NCBI GenBank assembly: GCA_022766165.1
Contig: QYLO01000018.1
Location: 1-48,875, forward strand
Direction of reading: 5' to 3'
DNA length: 48,875 bases
Source: Candidatus Electrothrix gigas
GTDB taxonomy: Bacteria; Desulfobacterota; Desulfobulbia; Desulfobulbales; Desulfobulbaceae
Shown: positions 1-8,951 of the stretch, piece after piece
How positions within the stretch are numbered: the first letter of the stretch is position 1
Layout: each line of letters opens with the position of its first letter
Translations under genes and position numbers: made by a program
Notes under the pieces: generated by a model
What the model saw: only the letters and a program-made list of their open reading frames with translations
What the model was told of the DNA's origin: nothing
The model's database searches: none

Positions 1-163
1 CTAATCCGTTCAATATCATTCCGGCTACGGTTTCTCCTGCTGACAAAGTTTCATCCTCGTAATGACCTAAGTGGGAGTCAATAAGTTCTACCAGTCCAAG
101 ATCTTTAATTGTTCCGGCTACTATGCCCAAATGATCAATTCGTTCAACCGAGTATTTTTCCAT
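1..163 (-). mobile_element. IS1634-family transposase, N-terminal part (cut by window edge)
   Basis: Reading from an ATG at 163 back to base 1, 54 codons are open and the gene continues beyond the window. The N-terminus (MEKYSVERIDHLGIVAG, then GLVELID and ending in GMILNGL) matches from memory the DUF4277 domain that starts IS1634-type DDE transposases (IS4 superfamily). Only this leader domain is visible, so the catalytic DDE residues and the far end of the element cannot be judged. The nearest host gene on the right is the degenerate kinase ending at 297. I could not fix the terminal inverted repeat of this element in the 130 bp between them. Confidence 0.75.
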
Positions 164-296
164 TATTACAATATAGTTAGAGTGAAAGATATGGGATTAT
201 AGTAAATTTTAATCTATTTTTCAAAAAAGGCAACCCGCTCAATGTGAGTTACCACGATTATTCTGCTTGCTTGTCAGCAAATTGTCAGCAAACACG
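164..296. other. Intergenic stretch between transposase and kinase-like gene
   Basis: This AT-rich stretch of 133 bp presumably holds the transposase promoter and the right end of the insertion sequence. It contains a short direct repeat (TTGTCAGCAAA at 271-281 and ATTGTCAGCAAA at 281-292) just after the stop side of the neighbouring minus-strand gene. No clear terminator or terminal inverted repeat could be assigned. Confidence 0.4.
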
Positions 297-983
297 TTAA
301 AAACCATCAACAGGCACCAATAATCTGAATTCAAAACAATCCAGCTCGTTTGCCTCAGTCTGTTCTACCGCTTCCAGTTGTGATTCGAGCAAAGACAGTG
401 CTGGCAAAACGATGGCAGACAATGCAGCCCAGTCTGTCTGTGTCACACCTGTTTTCTCCACACCTGCCAAACAAAAACTGATCAGTACAGTCTCTCCTGT
501 CTGCGCAGTCCTGATAGTCATGGTTTGTCCCTTGCTCATGCGATCCAACGAAAACACATACAACTGGTAGAGAATATACTGTAACAGAGCAGGCTCACTG
601 GAGAGAGAACATATCCTCTGACCAAGTTCCAGTTGCAACGTTACCTGCTGTGACCGAGCAGAACGCTCCAAAAATACAACCAGCTCTGCCAACAGCTCAT
701 TCACTGAAAAGGAAGCGTAAGGGATATCTGCACGATGAGCCATACTGCTGAGTTGTTGACAAAGATCTGCACAAGTTCGTACCCTTTTTCCGATTTGGGC
801 TGCTGTGTCTTTCAACGAGGCCACAAAAGGGGGTGCCTCATCTCCTTGCATTGTCAGAATATCTTGCAACAGGCCGTTTGCCTCTTGCATCACGGCAAGA
901 TGATTGCGCATCTCATGAGAAAAATCCGCAAGCAATCGGCCAAGCGAGGCCATCTGCTGCTGACGGAGTTGCTGCCCCTTCAT
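297..983 (-). CDS. Degenerate histidine-kinase-like protein
   Basis: 228 residues, apparently soluble. Residues 8-45 form a kinase dimerisation helix with an H-box (DFSHEMRNHL, His23) like that of HisKA sensor kinases. The part that should be the ATPase domain (about 110-225) lacks a recognisable N-box and the DxGxG G1 loop, so it probably cannot bind ATP normally. The start overlaps the end of the upstream receiver gene by 4 bases (ATGA), so the two are translationally coupled. A likely role is a phosphotransfer or phosphatase partner for that receiver, made by decay of a kinase. This is inferred. A very divergent but active kinase cannot be excluded. Confidence 0.75.
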   Translation of the reverse strand: MKGQQLRQQQMASLGRLLADFSHEMRNHLAVMQEANGLLQDILTMQGDEAPPFVASLKDTAAQIGKRVRTCADLCQQLSSMAHRADIPYASFSVNELLAELVVFLERSARSQQVTLQLELGQRICSLSSEPALLQYILYQLYVFSLDRMSKGQTMTIRTAQTGETVLISFCLAGVEKTGVTQTDWAALSAIVLPALSLLESQLEAVEQTEANELDCFEFRLLVPVDGF

Positions 984-1363
984 TTTATGACTGCCTCTGC
1001 AATTTTAATCAACAGATCGGACAGGTCAACCGGCTTGATCATATAAGTAAAAGCCCCTTTTTCCCTTGCCGTGATACCGGCTTGAACCGAACCATGACCG
1101 GTCAGCATAATGACCTCAATCGTCGCATCATACGCCTTGATCTGTTCCAGCACATCCAGTCCACTCATATCATGCATTTTCAAATCAAGAATAACGATAT
1201 GTGGCTTAACCTCTGCCAAACGCTCCAACCCTTCCTGACCGCTATGCGCATCAACCGCATCAATGTTGCGTAACTGTAAACGCCGACACAGGGTTGCGGC
1301 AAACTCTACCTCATCATCAATAATCAACAACCTGATCCCTTGTATATCTTGAATATTCTGCAT
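980..1363 (-). CDS. Stand-alone response regulator receiver protein
   Basis: 127 residues consisting only of a CheY-like receiver domain. The acidic pair is Asp16/Asp17, the phospho-acceptor Asp60 (VILDLKM), the switch Thr88 (MLTGHG) and the conserved Lys110 (IKPVD). There is no output domain, so it probably works by protein contact or as a phosphorelay intermediate. It lies 20 bp downstream of a complete histidine kinase and overlaps the degenerate kinase-like gene by 4 bases, so the three form one transcription unit. It resembles the receiver at 4884-5327, which suggests duplication within this cluster. Confidence 0.9.
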   Translation of the reverse strand: MQNIQDIQGIRLLIIDDEVEFAATLCRRLQLRNIDAVDAHSGQEGLERLAEVKPHIVILDLKMHDMSGLDVLEQIKAYDATIEVIMLTGHGSVQAGITAREKGAFTYMIKPVDLSDLLIKIAEAVIK

Positions 1364-1383
1364 ATATTGCGTGTCCTCCTCTT

Positions 1384-2388
1384 TTACGCCTCTTCCTGAT
1401 GAACCGGCAGATCAATTTCAAATTCTGTCCCCTTGCCCAGCACAGAAACTACATTCACCGTGCCACCCAGCTTTCTGGTTAAGCCGTAGACAATGGACAG
1501 ACCCAAACCGGTTCCACGCCCAGTGTCCTTTGTTGTAAAAAAGGGATCAAAAATATGCTGCTGTACCTCGGCTGTCATGCCAGGGCCATTATCGGCAATA
1601 CAGATACGAAGCGTGGCAGAATCAAGCTGTTGACTGGTTATAGTGACAGTGCCACCGCTTTCTCTCATGGCATCTATGGCATTGCCAATAATATTTAGAA
1701 AGATCTGCAAGAGTTCCCCCCGATCACTCCAAGGACGCTGAATCTGCTCATCCAAAACAAAATTTATGCTGATCTGCTTGTAGGACGCCTCTTTGGCAAG
1801 GAAACCAACGGCCTCATACAGCAGGGCATTGATATCAACCTCTTCTATCTTTACCTTGGTTTGATGGGCAAACCCGAGCAGGCGATGGGTAATGACCTTG
1901 CAGCGATGCACACTGTTCTGAATACCTGCAAGCGATTCCTCAACCATATCTTTATGAGGAAAATCAGGCGACATCTCTTGGATGTCCTTTATTAACCCAG
2001 CTTGCTGATTAATAATCGCCAAAGGATTGTTGATCTCATGAGCCACCCCAGCAGCCAGCCTGCCAATGGAAGCCAGCTTATTGGGCTGCTCAACCCGGGC
2101 TAAAAACTGCTCACGTTTTAAACCAGCCTCGCGCAGATGATTTGTAATGGCCTCACTTAACTGAAAGACTACCAGCACTGCAACAAGGGCGCAGAGAAGA
2201 AAGGTGGTGATGTGCTGATACTCGGACACAATAGCAATAAAGGTCATGGGGACTAAGACGAGGATCGTCAGAAGCAGAGAGAGTCCCCTAGAAAAGCGAT
2301 GATAGCCCTTGTCAATATCTGCCCGAATCAGAAAATTACCCCGAGGCGGAGGGAGGATTTTTTCCAGCCAGACAGAGCATTTTTTCAT
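1384..2388 (-). CDS. Membrane sensor histidine kinase
   Basis: 334 residues. Two transmembrane helices lie at about 35-54 and 62-82 with almost no loop between them, so no large extracellular sensor is present. HisKA follows with H-box GVAHEINNPL (His117), then a complete HATPase_c domain with an N-box (NIIGNAIDAM), a G1 loop (DNGPGM), an F-box (FDPFFTTK) and a G2 loop (GTGLGLSIV). It should autophosphorylate and pass phosphate to the receiver encoded 20 bp downstream. The ATG is preceded by AGGTGA at 8 bases. The signal may come from the membrane or from the neighbouring transporter. That is inference from gene order only. Confidence 0.9.
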   Translation of the reverse strand: MKKCSVWLEKILPPPRGNFLIRADIDKGYHRFSRGLSLLLTILVLVPMTFIAIVSEYQHITTFLLCALVAVLVVFQLSEAITNHLREAGLKREQFLARVEQPNKLASIGRLAAGVAHEINNPLAIINQQAGLIKDIQEMSPDFPHKDMVEESLAGIQNSVHRCKVITHRLLGFAHQTKVKIEEVDINALLYEAVGFLAKEASYKQISINFVLDEQIQRPWSDRGELLQIFLNIIGNAIDAMRESGGTVTITSQQLDSATLRICIADNGPGMTAEVQQHIFDPFFTTKDTGRGTGLGLSIVYGLTRKLGGTVNVVSVLGKGTEFEIDLPVHQEEA

Positions 2389-2466
2389 GGTGAATTCACC
2401 TGATGATTGATTTTTACAGGAGGTGGTGCCGCAAAAATGGTCAACATATCTGGTTTCATCTGTCGT

Positions 2467-2655
2467 TTAGATTTCCCGAGTCTTATCATCAACACCCAAG
2501 AGAATAATTCCGGTATGGGTATTGGCCATTGCAGCAAGTTCATCAGCCATTCCGTTGCGATGAGGGGCGCTGACCCTGTCGCCCCTGTCGCCCTTAAATG
2601 AGACATTTTTCAGCTCAAGAGTTGAGTCCTCATCTAGAGCTATTTGTTTGAGCAT
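2467..2655 (-). pseudogene. AlbA_2 (Schlafen-type) DNA-binding domain remnant
   Basis: The 62-residue frame starts at an ATG 35 bp after the transporter stop. It carries STLELK, then RVSAPHRNGMADELAAMANT, then GIILLGVDDKTREI, which is the start of an AlbA_2 domain of the kind found in transcriptional regulators and helicase-like proteins. It stops right after the GVDD(K)TREI strand. A shifted frame downstream (to about 2385) reads PDMLTIFAAPPPVKI, resembling the end of the same domain, so the middle appears deleted and the frame broken. A 9-bp tandem duplication at 2574-2591 adds an extra GDR. Normal members are much longer. A short functional peptide is possible but less likely. Confidence 0.6.
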
Positions 2656-2690
2656 TGAGCAGGTCTGATATATTTTCCAGCATGAGTTTT

Positions 2691-4190
2691 TCAACCGCCC
2701 ACCACAGACACGAAAATTTTCATCCCCATGAGCGGCCAGATCACAGCCACTGCCAACCAAACCACCAGCATCAAGAGGAGGCTGGCAGGAACGCCCCAGA
2801 GGAAAAATTCGCCTGGAGTGAATTGTCTGGAAGTATAGGCAATGGCGTTGGGAGCCGCACCAACCAGAAGAAGAAAGGGCATACCAGCAACTACAAGGGA
2901 GGAAAAGAGAATTACCTCGCCGCTGACTCCAAGGTACGGGGCAATAACCAAGGCCACAGGCAGAGAAATAGCAATGGCTGCCACGTTCATAATAAAGTTG
3001 GTCATCATCATCACAAAAAAGGCCATGCCCAGAATAAAGACGAAAGGCGGTGATGACTGAAAAAGAATCAGCCAATTCACAGCCAGCCAGCGGGCAGCCC
3101 CGGTCTCCCAGAGGCAGAAGCCAATGGACATGGCCCCGGCAAAGAGCAGAATAATATTCCAGGGGATTTCTTCAAGATCATCAATATCAAGAATATTAAA
3201 CAGAAAAAAGGCAATGGTGGAACTAAGCAGGATGCCAGTTTTATGAAGATCAGCCAAGGCAGGCACAAAATTTTTCAGGGCAATGACCAGGATAGTTCCA
3301 CACACGATACCAGCAGCAAGCAGCTCCTTTTGGCTCCAACAGCCCAGATCCTTGTACATCCTGCCTGCCTTTTCCTTTAAACCTGGAATCCTGGCGTGTT
3401 CTGGTCTAAAAAAAAAGAGAAAAAAGCCCCAAAGCAGGAAGATTATGAGCCAGCCAATAGGGAACATGTACCAAGTCAATTCAAAAAAGCTGATATCAAC
3501 ATTCATGATATCCTTGTAAAATCCCAAGGCCACAGCTCCTCTGGCCGCACCCAGCAGGGTAACGATACTGCCTGCCCCTGCCACATAGGCCATGCCAATA
3601 AACAGCCCCTTGCCAAAGCGGGTGGTCTTTTTTTCATCAGCATACAGGGAATGAATAGCCATGAGCAGGGGAAACATGGTAGCAGCAACAGCAGTATGCG
3701 CCATGAAATGGGTCAACACACCGGTCATGATAAAACAGCCGAGATAGATCATGCTGGTCCGTTCTCCAACAATGGAGAGCATCTTATAGGCCATTCTTCT
3801 GGTTAAACCGGTTTTGGTAAACACCAGTCCAATGATGATAGAACCAAAGATAAAAAGCACTGAGGGGTCCATGAAATCCCGAAAAGCAGTGCTAGGATCA
3901 CGGATCATAAACAGGGCCTGTAAAACCCCGATGGTCAGACTGGTGACTCCAATGGGTACCACTTCAAAGATCCACCAGGTTGCGGCCAGCAAAAAGATAG
4001 CCAAGGCCCCCTTACCCTCTCTGGTCAAGGTAAAATGCGCTCCTGTGGGGTCAACAGCATCCGGCCAGGGCGGCAAAAAATAGACAACCGTAAAAAGCCC
4101 TATCCCGGTGAGGATAAAGAGTAATCGTTTCCAATTAAATCGCTTTTTCACCCCGGACAAACGAAGTGTCTGAGGATGTGCAGATTGCAT
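2691..4190 (-). CDS. DASS/SLC13-family sodium:anion symporter
   Basis: 499 residues with roughly eleven to thirteen hydrophobic segments spread over the whole length. This is the usual size and layout of divalent-anion:Na+ symporters (CitT/SLC13). Family features include the WWIFEVVPIGVTSL stretch near 72-86, a re-entrant NFIMNVAAIAISLPVA segment in the second half (the typical SNT-like substrate loop region is here TNFIMN), and a VLTHFMAHTAVAATM segment in the first half. Likely substrates are C4-dicarboxylates, sulfate or other oxyanions, which cannot be told from sequence alone. It lies between CBS and kinase genes on the same strand, so its activity or expression may be tied to that signalling set. 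Confidence 0.88.
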   Translation of the reverse strand: MQSAHPQTLRLSGVKKRFNWKRLLFILTGIGLFTVVYFLPPWPDAVDPTGAHFTLTREGKGALAIFLLAATWWIFEVVPIGVTSLTIGVLQALFMIRDPSTAFRDFMDPSVLFIFGSIIIGLVFTKTGLTRRMAYKMLSIVGERTSMIYLGCFIMTGVLTHFMAHTAVAATMFPLLMAIHSLYADEKKTTRFGKGLFIGMAYVAGAGSIVTLLGAARGAVALGFYKDIMNVDISFFELTWYMFPIGWLIIFLLWGFFLFFFRPEHARIPGLKEKAGRMYKDLGCWSQKELLAAGIVCGTILVIALKNFVPALADLHKTGILLSSTIAFFLFNILDIDDLEEIPWNIILLFAGAMSIGFCLWETGAARWLAVNWLILFQSSPPFVFILGMAFFVMMMTNFIMNVAAIAISLPVALVIAPYLGVSGEVILFSSLVVAGMPFLLLVGAAPNAIAYTSRQFTPGEFFLWGVPASLLLMLVVWLAVAVIWPLMGMKIFVSVVGG

Positions 4191-4244
4191 CTTCCTGCTC
4201 CGACGTAGTATTGTTTTTTGCTGTTTCCCACCTTGGAAAGGTTC

Positions 4245-4841
4245 TCATTTCTGCGGCAGCGTACACCACGTATTGCACATGGCGTGAAAAAGTTCTTTAA
4301 AACGAAGAATCCCGATGACTGCTCCATGTTCAATGACTGGGACGCAGGAGGCATTATGACGGTGCAACATCACGATTGCCTCCAGAATATGCATATTGGC
4401 TGGTAGGGTGAAGTCAATCGGACGCATCAGGGAACGGACCAGACTGGCTCGATTGCCTCCACATTCGGCAAGGGCATGGTCTTCATACAGATAGGTCAGA
4501 TGGGGATCATCCGCATTGGTCCAGGAAGGGGAGATATTTCCCCTTTTTCCCATCCCCAAGAGGCTTGGCACTAATCCTCGCAGGATATCAATCCGTGAAA
4601 GCTGTCCCACCAGATTATTTTGTCTGTCAAGCACAAGTAAGAGAGGAAGATAAGGAGGAAAATTTGCCTGATTTATCTCTTGTACATCTTGTACAGCAGG
4701 TGAATCCAAGGCAAACAGGGCTATGGCATGGTCTAGGGTTTGATCATCGTACAGTTGAGGACAATGCGCAAAGGGGATGACCATTTCTCGTATTTCCCGT
4801 ATATCTCTTATATCCCTTATATCCTTTGCTTGTTCCGACAT
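4245..4841 (-). CDS. CBS-domain protein
   Basis: 198 residues from the chosen ATG at 4841, which has a strong AGAGGAAG ribosome site 5 bases upstream. An upstream in-frame start at 4874 lacks one. Two CBS motifs are visible, at about 20-100 (LLLVLDRQNNLVGQLSRIDIL) and 135-190 (ASCVPVIEHGAVIGILRFKEL), separated by a linker. CBS pairs bind adenosyl nucleotides and often control transporters or enzymes. The gene sits between a receiver gene and the DASS transporter. Its N-terminus is built by a 9-bp tandem repeat (RDI RDI REI REM). A regulator of the transporter is a reasonable inference. Confidence 0.85.
   Translation of the reverse strand: MSEQAKDIRDIRDIREIREMVIPFAHCPQLYDDQTLDHAIALFALDSPAVQDVQEINQANFPPYLPLLLVLDRQNNLVGQLSRIDILRGLVPSLLGMGKRGNISPSWTNADDPHLTYLYEDHALAECGGNRASLVRSLMRPIDFTLPANMHILEAIVMLHRHNASCVPVIEHGAVIGILRFKELFHAMCNTWCTLPQK
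4791..4826. repeat. Coding 9-bp tandem repeat, four imperfect copies
   Basis: Four 9-bp units (TATTTCCCG, TATATCTCT, TATATCCCT, TATATCCTT) lie inside the N-terminus of the CBS gene and encode alternating Arg-Asp/Glu-Ile triplets on the minus strand. Gain or loss of a unit would keep the frame. Confidence 0.85.
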
Positions 4842-4883
4842 ACCTACTTCCTCTGAAAAAAAACTACTAACCAATACTCACAG

Positions 4884-5327
4884 CTACCAACTCTTGCGCT
4901 TGAGAATTTCCTGCATTGCAGCATCTGCCTTTTGATGGACAACAGCCAGATGCGATTGTCTTGCCTTGTTAATTTTTTTCAGCAGTTCTTCTATTTCCAC
5001 GGGTTTTTGCAAAAAATCACTGGCACCCTGTTTCATGGCCTCAATGCCGCCAGCAACTGTGGCGTGTCCGGTCAGCATCAGCACTTCAATATCTGATCTT
5101 TTCGCCTTAATCTGTTTCAAGGTTTCAATACCGTCAATGCCTGGCATAGAGAGATCAATAACAGCCACATCAAAAACTCGCTGGTCCACCAAGGACACCG
5201 CCTCTTCACCAGAGCTTACAGCAACGACTTGTATTCCTCTGGTTTCAAGACGACGGGCAAGTAAGTTGGCAAACTCCTCTTCATCGTCAACAAGGAGTAC
5301 TTTGGGCGCCATCAGATGCCTTTCCAT
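4884..5327 (-). CDS. Stand-alone response regulator receiver protein
   Basis: 147 residues. One receiver domain (about 8-125) has Asp14/Asp15, phospho-acceptor Asp58 (VAVIDLSMPG), Thr86 (MLTGHAT) and Lys108 (LQKPV), followed by a short basic helical tail and no DNA-binding domain. A GGTGGA ribosome site precedes the ATG by 5 bases. A second ATG at codon 6 is possible. It is the first gene of the minus-strand signalling cluster after dxr and is similar in sequence to the receiver at 980-1363. Its kinase partner is most likely the one at 1384-2388. Confidence 0.9.
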   Translation of the reverse strand: MERHLMAPKVLLVDDEEEFANLLARRLETRGIQVVAVSSGEEAVSLVDQRVFDVAVIDLSMPGIDGIETLKQIKAKRSDIEVLMLTGHATVAGGIEAMKQGASDFLQKPVEIEELLKKINKARQSHLAVVHQKADAAMQEILKRKSW

Positions 5328-5376
5328 AATATTCCACCGATTTTTCCTTTATGAACAGTGAGCCGACAGTTGTTGG

Positions 5377-6549
5377 TTATGACCGTTGTTGGCTAATTTT
5401 TTCCTGAGCAATCTCCCGCGCCTTCCTATCAGCTGCTATAATAGCCTCTACATCAAGGTCATCTCCTGGAGCAAAGCAGTCCAAGGTTGCAGCAACCGTG
5501 GCAATGATATCTGTAAAACCGATCTGCTCATCAAGAAAGGCCGCAACAGCAACTTCATTGGCCGCATTCAGCACTGCTGGTTTGACTCCCCCCTGTTGCA
5601 TCACCTGAAAGGCAAGTCCAAGGGCCGGGAAACGAGCAAAATCTGGTTTTTCAAAACTGAGATTACCGCAGTCAGACAGACTGAGCCGGGAAAGATTCAG
5701 GGGCATACGTTCTGGATAGGATAAGGCATAGGCAATGGGAATGCGCATATCCGGTATACCTAACTGGGCCACCACAGAGCCGTCAATATATTCCACTAAC
5801 GAGTGAACAATGGATTCAGGATGGACAACCACTCGTATCTTTTCCGCAGGCACATCAAAGAGCCAACATGCCTCAATAACCTCTAGCCCTTTATTCATCA
5901 TGGTTGCCGAATCAATTGAGATCTTGCGGCCCATATCCCAATTTGGATGGGCCAGGGCCTGCTCTGGGGTGACCTGTTGCAGCTCCTCTTGCCCCAAGGT
6001 GCGAAACGGCCCACCAGAGGCGGTCAAAATGATCATGCCCACATCACTGCGGCGTCCTGCCTCTAATGCCTGAAATATAGCAGAATGCTCAGAATCAATA
6101 GGCAGCAAGGCGACCTTATGCCTTTTTGCCGCCTCCATAACCAGTCGTCCAGCCATGACCAGGGTTTCCTTGTTGGCCAGCCCGATATCTTTTCCCTGGG
6201 CAATTGCTGCCAAGGTGGGCAGAAGGCCAACAGCTCCCACCACGGCGGACACAACCATATCCACTGCTGGAATCGTGGCAACCTGCTCATTGCCCTTGTC
6301 GCCCCAAAATATCTTGTCCTTGTACTGCGCTGGTAACAGAGCAGTGAGTTGAGCGGCTCCCTCCTGATCAGCAACAGAGATACATGCAGGCTGAAATTCT
6401 TGTACCTGGGCTGCAAGCTCTTTGATGTTTCTCCCGGCTGACAGGCCAAGAATTTGGAAACGATCTGGAAAGGAACGCACCACGTTGAGGACATTTTTTC
6501 CAATAGAACCGGTGGAACCGAGCAGGGACAGGGATTTACGAGGTTTCAT
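5377..6549 (-). CDS. dxr: 1-deoxy-D-xylulose 5-phosphate reductoisomerase
   Basis: 390 residues, normal family length. The enzyme converts DXP to MEP with NADPH, the committed step of the non-mevalonate isoprenoid pathway, in the cytoplasm. Seen motifs: N-terminal NADPH loop LLGSTGSIG (about 9-17), the [10 protein letters not shown] metal/substrate segment, TASGGPFR, and the signature [19 protein letters not shown]. Its ATG overlaps the stop of cdsA by one base, so it is translationally coupled in a frr-uppS-cdsA-dxr operon. In many proteobacteria rseP follows dxr. Here a receiver gene follows instead after 49 bp. Confidence 0.97.
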   Translation of the reverse strand: MKPRKSLSLLGSTGSIGKNVLNVVRSFPDRFQILGLSAGRNIKELAAQVQEFQPACISVADQEGAAQLTALLPAQYKDKIFWGDKGNEQVATIPAVDMVVSAVVGAVGLLPTLAAIAQGKDIGLANKETLVMAGRLVMEAAKRHKVALLPIDSEHSAIFQALEAGRRSDVGMIILTASGGPFRTLGQEELQQVTPEQALAHPNWDMGRKISIDSATMMNKGLEVIEACWLFDVPAEKIRVVVHPESIVHSLVEYIDGSVVAQLGIPDMRIPIAYALSYPERMPLNLSRLSLSDCGNLSFEKPDFARFPALGLAFQVMQQGGVKPAVLNAANEVAVAAFLDEQIGFTDIIATVAATLDCFAPGDDLDVEAIIAADRKAREIAQEKISQQRS

Positions 6550-7346
6550 TAAAGAACTCCTGAGTAAAGCAGCAGATACAGCAGAGGTGCGGTCAACAGC
6601 AGGCTGTCAATCCGGTCCAACAGTCCGCCGTGTCCGCCGAGCAAGGTGCCGGAATCCTTGATTCCAGTTCCTCGCTTCATAATAGACTCTGTCAGATCAC
6701 CGGCAATACCCACAAGAGCAAGCAGGGCAGCAACCAAGGCCAAACTCAGAGAGCCAACCTCTGGTAAGAGAAAGGTCCCTAACAGGGTGGCAACAAGCAC
6801 TCCAGTCATAATGCCTCCAATGGCCCCGTTTACTGTCTTGCCTGGACTGATACTGGGACAGAGTTTCTTTTTGCCAAAAGCTCGACCAGTATAATACGCC
6901 CCTGTGTCAGAGCCAGCAGTAATAGCTATCAGGATCAACAACCAGCAACTCCCGTTCTCAACATGGCGAAGTAAAACCAAGAACGCAGAACAGAGGCTAA
7001 TATAAAAAACAGCAAAACCAGACTGTATGAGAAAGGCCAAGGGATCAACAAAACGGGTATAACAAAAGATAGTCAACGCAACCAAGCCTAATAGGGCTAA
7101 ATAGCTACCAATCAGCACCTCAGATGGACTCCTGTAGACAGAGGCCATAACCGGGAGCAGACAGGTCAACACGGACAGGATGAGAATGCCTGTTCCTGGT
7201 GTCTTATCAATCATGCGGAAAAACTCATGCAGGGCAATGGCCGTACCAATGGTGAGAACACACCAGAAGAGATAAAAAGGGGCCACAAATAACAGCAATA
7301 TCCACAAGACAACCATGAATATCCCTGGGAGTAAACGTTGTTTCAT
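6549..7346 (-). CDS. cdsA: Phosphatidate cytidylyltransferase
   Basis: 265 residues, an integral membrane enzyme with about seven to eight hydrophobic segments. It makes CDP-diacylglycerol from phosphatidic acid and CTP, the branch point for phospholipid synthesis. The family signature is clear near the C-terminus: [13 protein letters not shown], then [12 protein letters not shown] (the usual PGHGG reads GGHGG here). It lies between uppS and dxr in the conserved operon, and its stop codon overlaps the dxr start. Confidence 0.95.
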   Translation of the reverse strand: MKQRLLPGIFMVVLWILLLFVAPFYLFWCVLTIGTAIALHEFFRMIDKTPGTGILILSVLTCLLPVMASVYRSPSEVLIGSYLALLGLVALTIFCYTRFVDPLAFLIQSGFAVFYISLCSAFLVLLRHVENGSCWLLILIAITAGSDTGAYYTGRAFGKKKLCPSISPGKTVNGAIGGIMTGVLVATLLGTFLLPEVGSLSLALVAALLALVGIAGDLTESIMKRGTGIKDSGTLLGGHGGLLDRIDSLLLTAPLLYLLLYSGVL

Positions 7347-7398
7347 AACGATCTCTTTGAGAAAAATCTTTTAGGTCAAGGATGTGTCATCTGTGTCA

Positions 7399-8163
7399 TC
7401 AGGCTGTACTGACGCCCTCTGTCTGCGCTCCGGTTTTTCCAAAGCGTCGCTGCCGGCCTGCGTATTCCTCCAAGGCTGCAATAAACTGATCCTTGCGAAA
7501 ATCCGGCCATTTAATATCTGTAAAGTACAGCTCGGCATAGGAGAGCTGCCAGAGAAGAAAGTTGGAGAGTCGTTGCTCGCCACTGGTCCTGATGAGCAAG
7601 TCCGGGTCTGGCTGTCCTGTGGAATAAAGATGGTTGCTAAAAAGCTGGTCATCAATATCCTCTGGCTTCAGTTCTCCTGCTTCGCATTGTCGACCGATTT
7701 CCTGAACAGCCCTTATCATCTCTGCACGAGAACCATAGCTGAGACAGAGGTTGAGGTGCAGTTTAGAAAAATCTTTTGTCTCAATGATGACCCTGTTCAG
7801 CATCTTGCGAACATCATCGGGAAGACGGTCCTTTTGCCCAAAGCATTCCAAGCGGATGCCGTTTTTCCTCATTGTATCCAGCTCAGAGCGGAGGTAATTT
7901 TTGAGCAGGTTCATAAGCCCCTTCACTTCCAAGCCAGGACGTTGCCAATTCTCTGTGGAAAAGGCATACAGGGTAAGGTGTCGAATCCCGACCTCACGGG
8001 CTGTTTCCACGGCCTCACGAACAGAATCCGCTCCAGCCTTATGACCAAAAAGTCGGGGACGGCGGCGTTGCTCGGCCCAGCGGCCATTACCGTCCATGAT
8101 AATTGCCACATGCTGAGGAAGCGGCTCTGGATATTGAATTGCTTGCATAAGGCATATTTTCAA
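7399..8163 (-). CDS. uppS: Undecaprenyl diphosphate synthase (isoprenyl transferase)
   Basis: 254 residues. It condenses isopentenyl diphosphate units onto farnesyl diphosphate to give the C55 carrier for peptidoglycan and O-antigen. Motifs: HVAIIMDGNGRWA (catalytic Asp), LYAFSTENW, and LLIRTSGEQRLSNFLLWQLSYAELY. The translation can begin at a TTG at 8163, with GGAGG 12 bases upstream inside the end of frr, or at an ATG at 8148 with no clear ribosome site. The gap to frr is only 6 bp, so it is co-transcribed. An adaptor-like tail follows the signature, as in other members. Confidence 0.95.
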   Translation of the reverse strand: MKICLMQAIQYPEPLPQHVAIIMDGNGRWAEQRRRPRLFGHKAGADSVREAVETAREVGIRHLTLYAFSTENWQRPGLEVKGLMNLLKNYLRSELDTMRKNGIRLECFGQKDRLPDDVRKMLNRVIIETKDFSKLHLNLCLSYGSRAEMIRAVQEIGRQCEAGELKPEDIDDQLFSNHLYSTGQPDPDLLIRTSGEQRLSNFLLWQLSYAELYFTDIKWPDFRKDQFIAALEEYAGRQRRFGKTGAQTEGVSTA

Positions 8164-8169
8164 GAGGTT

Positions 8170-8727
8170 TTACACCTCCATAACCTCTTTTTCTTTACCA
8201 GCAGCTATTTCGTCAACTTGAGCGATAAACTCATCGGTGACCTTTTGCACCTCTTCCTGCGTACGAAACATATCATCTTCGGAGATTTCCTTGTCATTTT
8301 TTTGCGTTTTCAAGGTATCATTGGCATCACGCCGATCATTACGTATCCCGACCTTGTACTCCTCAGCGATCTTTTTGACCTGCTTGACTAATTCCTTGCG
8401 CCGTTCTTCTGTCAACTGGGGAATATTGAGACGAATGACCTTGCCATCATTGGCCGGTGTCAGGCCGATGTCCGAGGCCATGATGGCCTTTTCCAGCACA
8501 GCCAACATCTGCGGATCCCAAGGTTGAATCACAATCATTCGGCTCTCTGGAATAGTGATTGTCCCAACCTGATCAACCGGTAGGCTGGAACCATAGGCAT
8601 TTACTTTAATACCGTCCAACAGGCTTCGAGAGGCACGACCGGTGCGGATTTTGGTCAGTTCCCGTTTTAACGCCCCAATCCTCTCCTCCATGCTCTCTTT
8701 TGCCAGTTCTACAACCTCATTTGACAT
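8170..8727 (-). CDS. frr: Ribosome recycling factor
   Basis: 185 residues, exactly the usual length, from the ATG at 8727 that has AGGAG 6 bases upstream. The frame stays open another 39 codons but that part does not resemble the family. The protein splits post-termination ribosomes together with EF-G. Typical features: LKRELTKIRTGRAS near residue 30, VDQVGTITIPESRMIVIQPWD, LNIPQLTEERRKELVKQVKK and the RNDRRDAND segment. It is the first gene of the uppS-cdsA-dxr unit in this window, and pyrH and tsf are not adjacent. Confidence 0.96.
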   Translation of the reverse strand: MSNEVVELAKESMEERIGALKRELTKIRTGRASRSLLDGIKVNAYGSSLPVDQVGTITIPESRMIVIQPWDPQMLAVLEKAIMASDIGLTPANDGKVIRLNIPQLTEERRKELVKQVKKIAEEYKVGIRNDRRDANDTLKTQKNDKEISEDDMFRTQEEVQKVTDEFIAQVDEIAAGKEKEVMEV

Positions 8728-8951
8728 AACATTCTCCTGTATAATATATTTTGTCTGATCTTTTATAGACTCTAAACACTTCAAACACTTGTCGCTCGTG
8801 TCATATATGACATCGTTGTTATGATAACCGAGAAGTATAATCAATTTTCATTATTTGCACAGTGCATTTTTCCTCTGTTGGTTCAAAAAGAAGGTGCAGA
8901 CACAGCAATATTCTGAAAGTATACAGCAGAAAAAGAAAAGATGGGGAGGGC

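Noticed and set aside
2467..3075. 202-residue minus-strand frame covering the end of the transporter
   Set aside because: Only the last 62 residues resemble AlbA_2. The rest is an out-of-frame shadow of the SLC13 gene.
7384..8391. 335-residue open frame on the plus strand
   Set aside because: It lies antisense to uppS and frr, whose motifs and ribosome sites are clear, and its translation has no family pattern.
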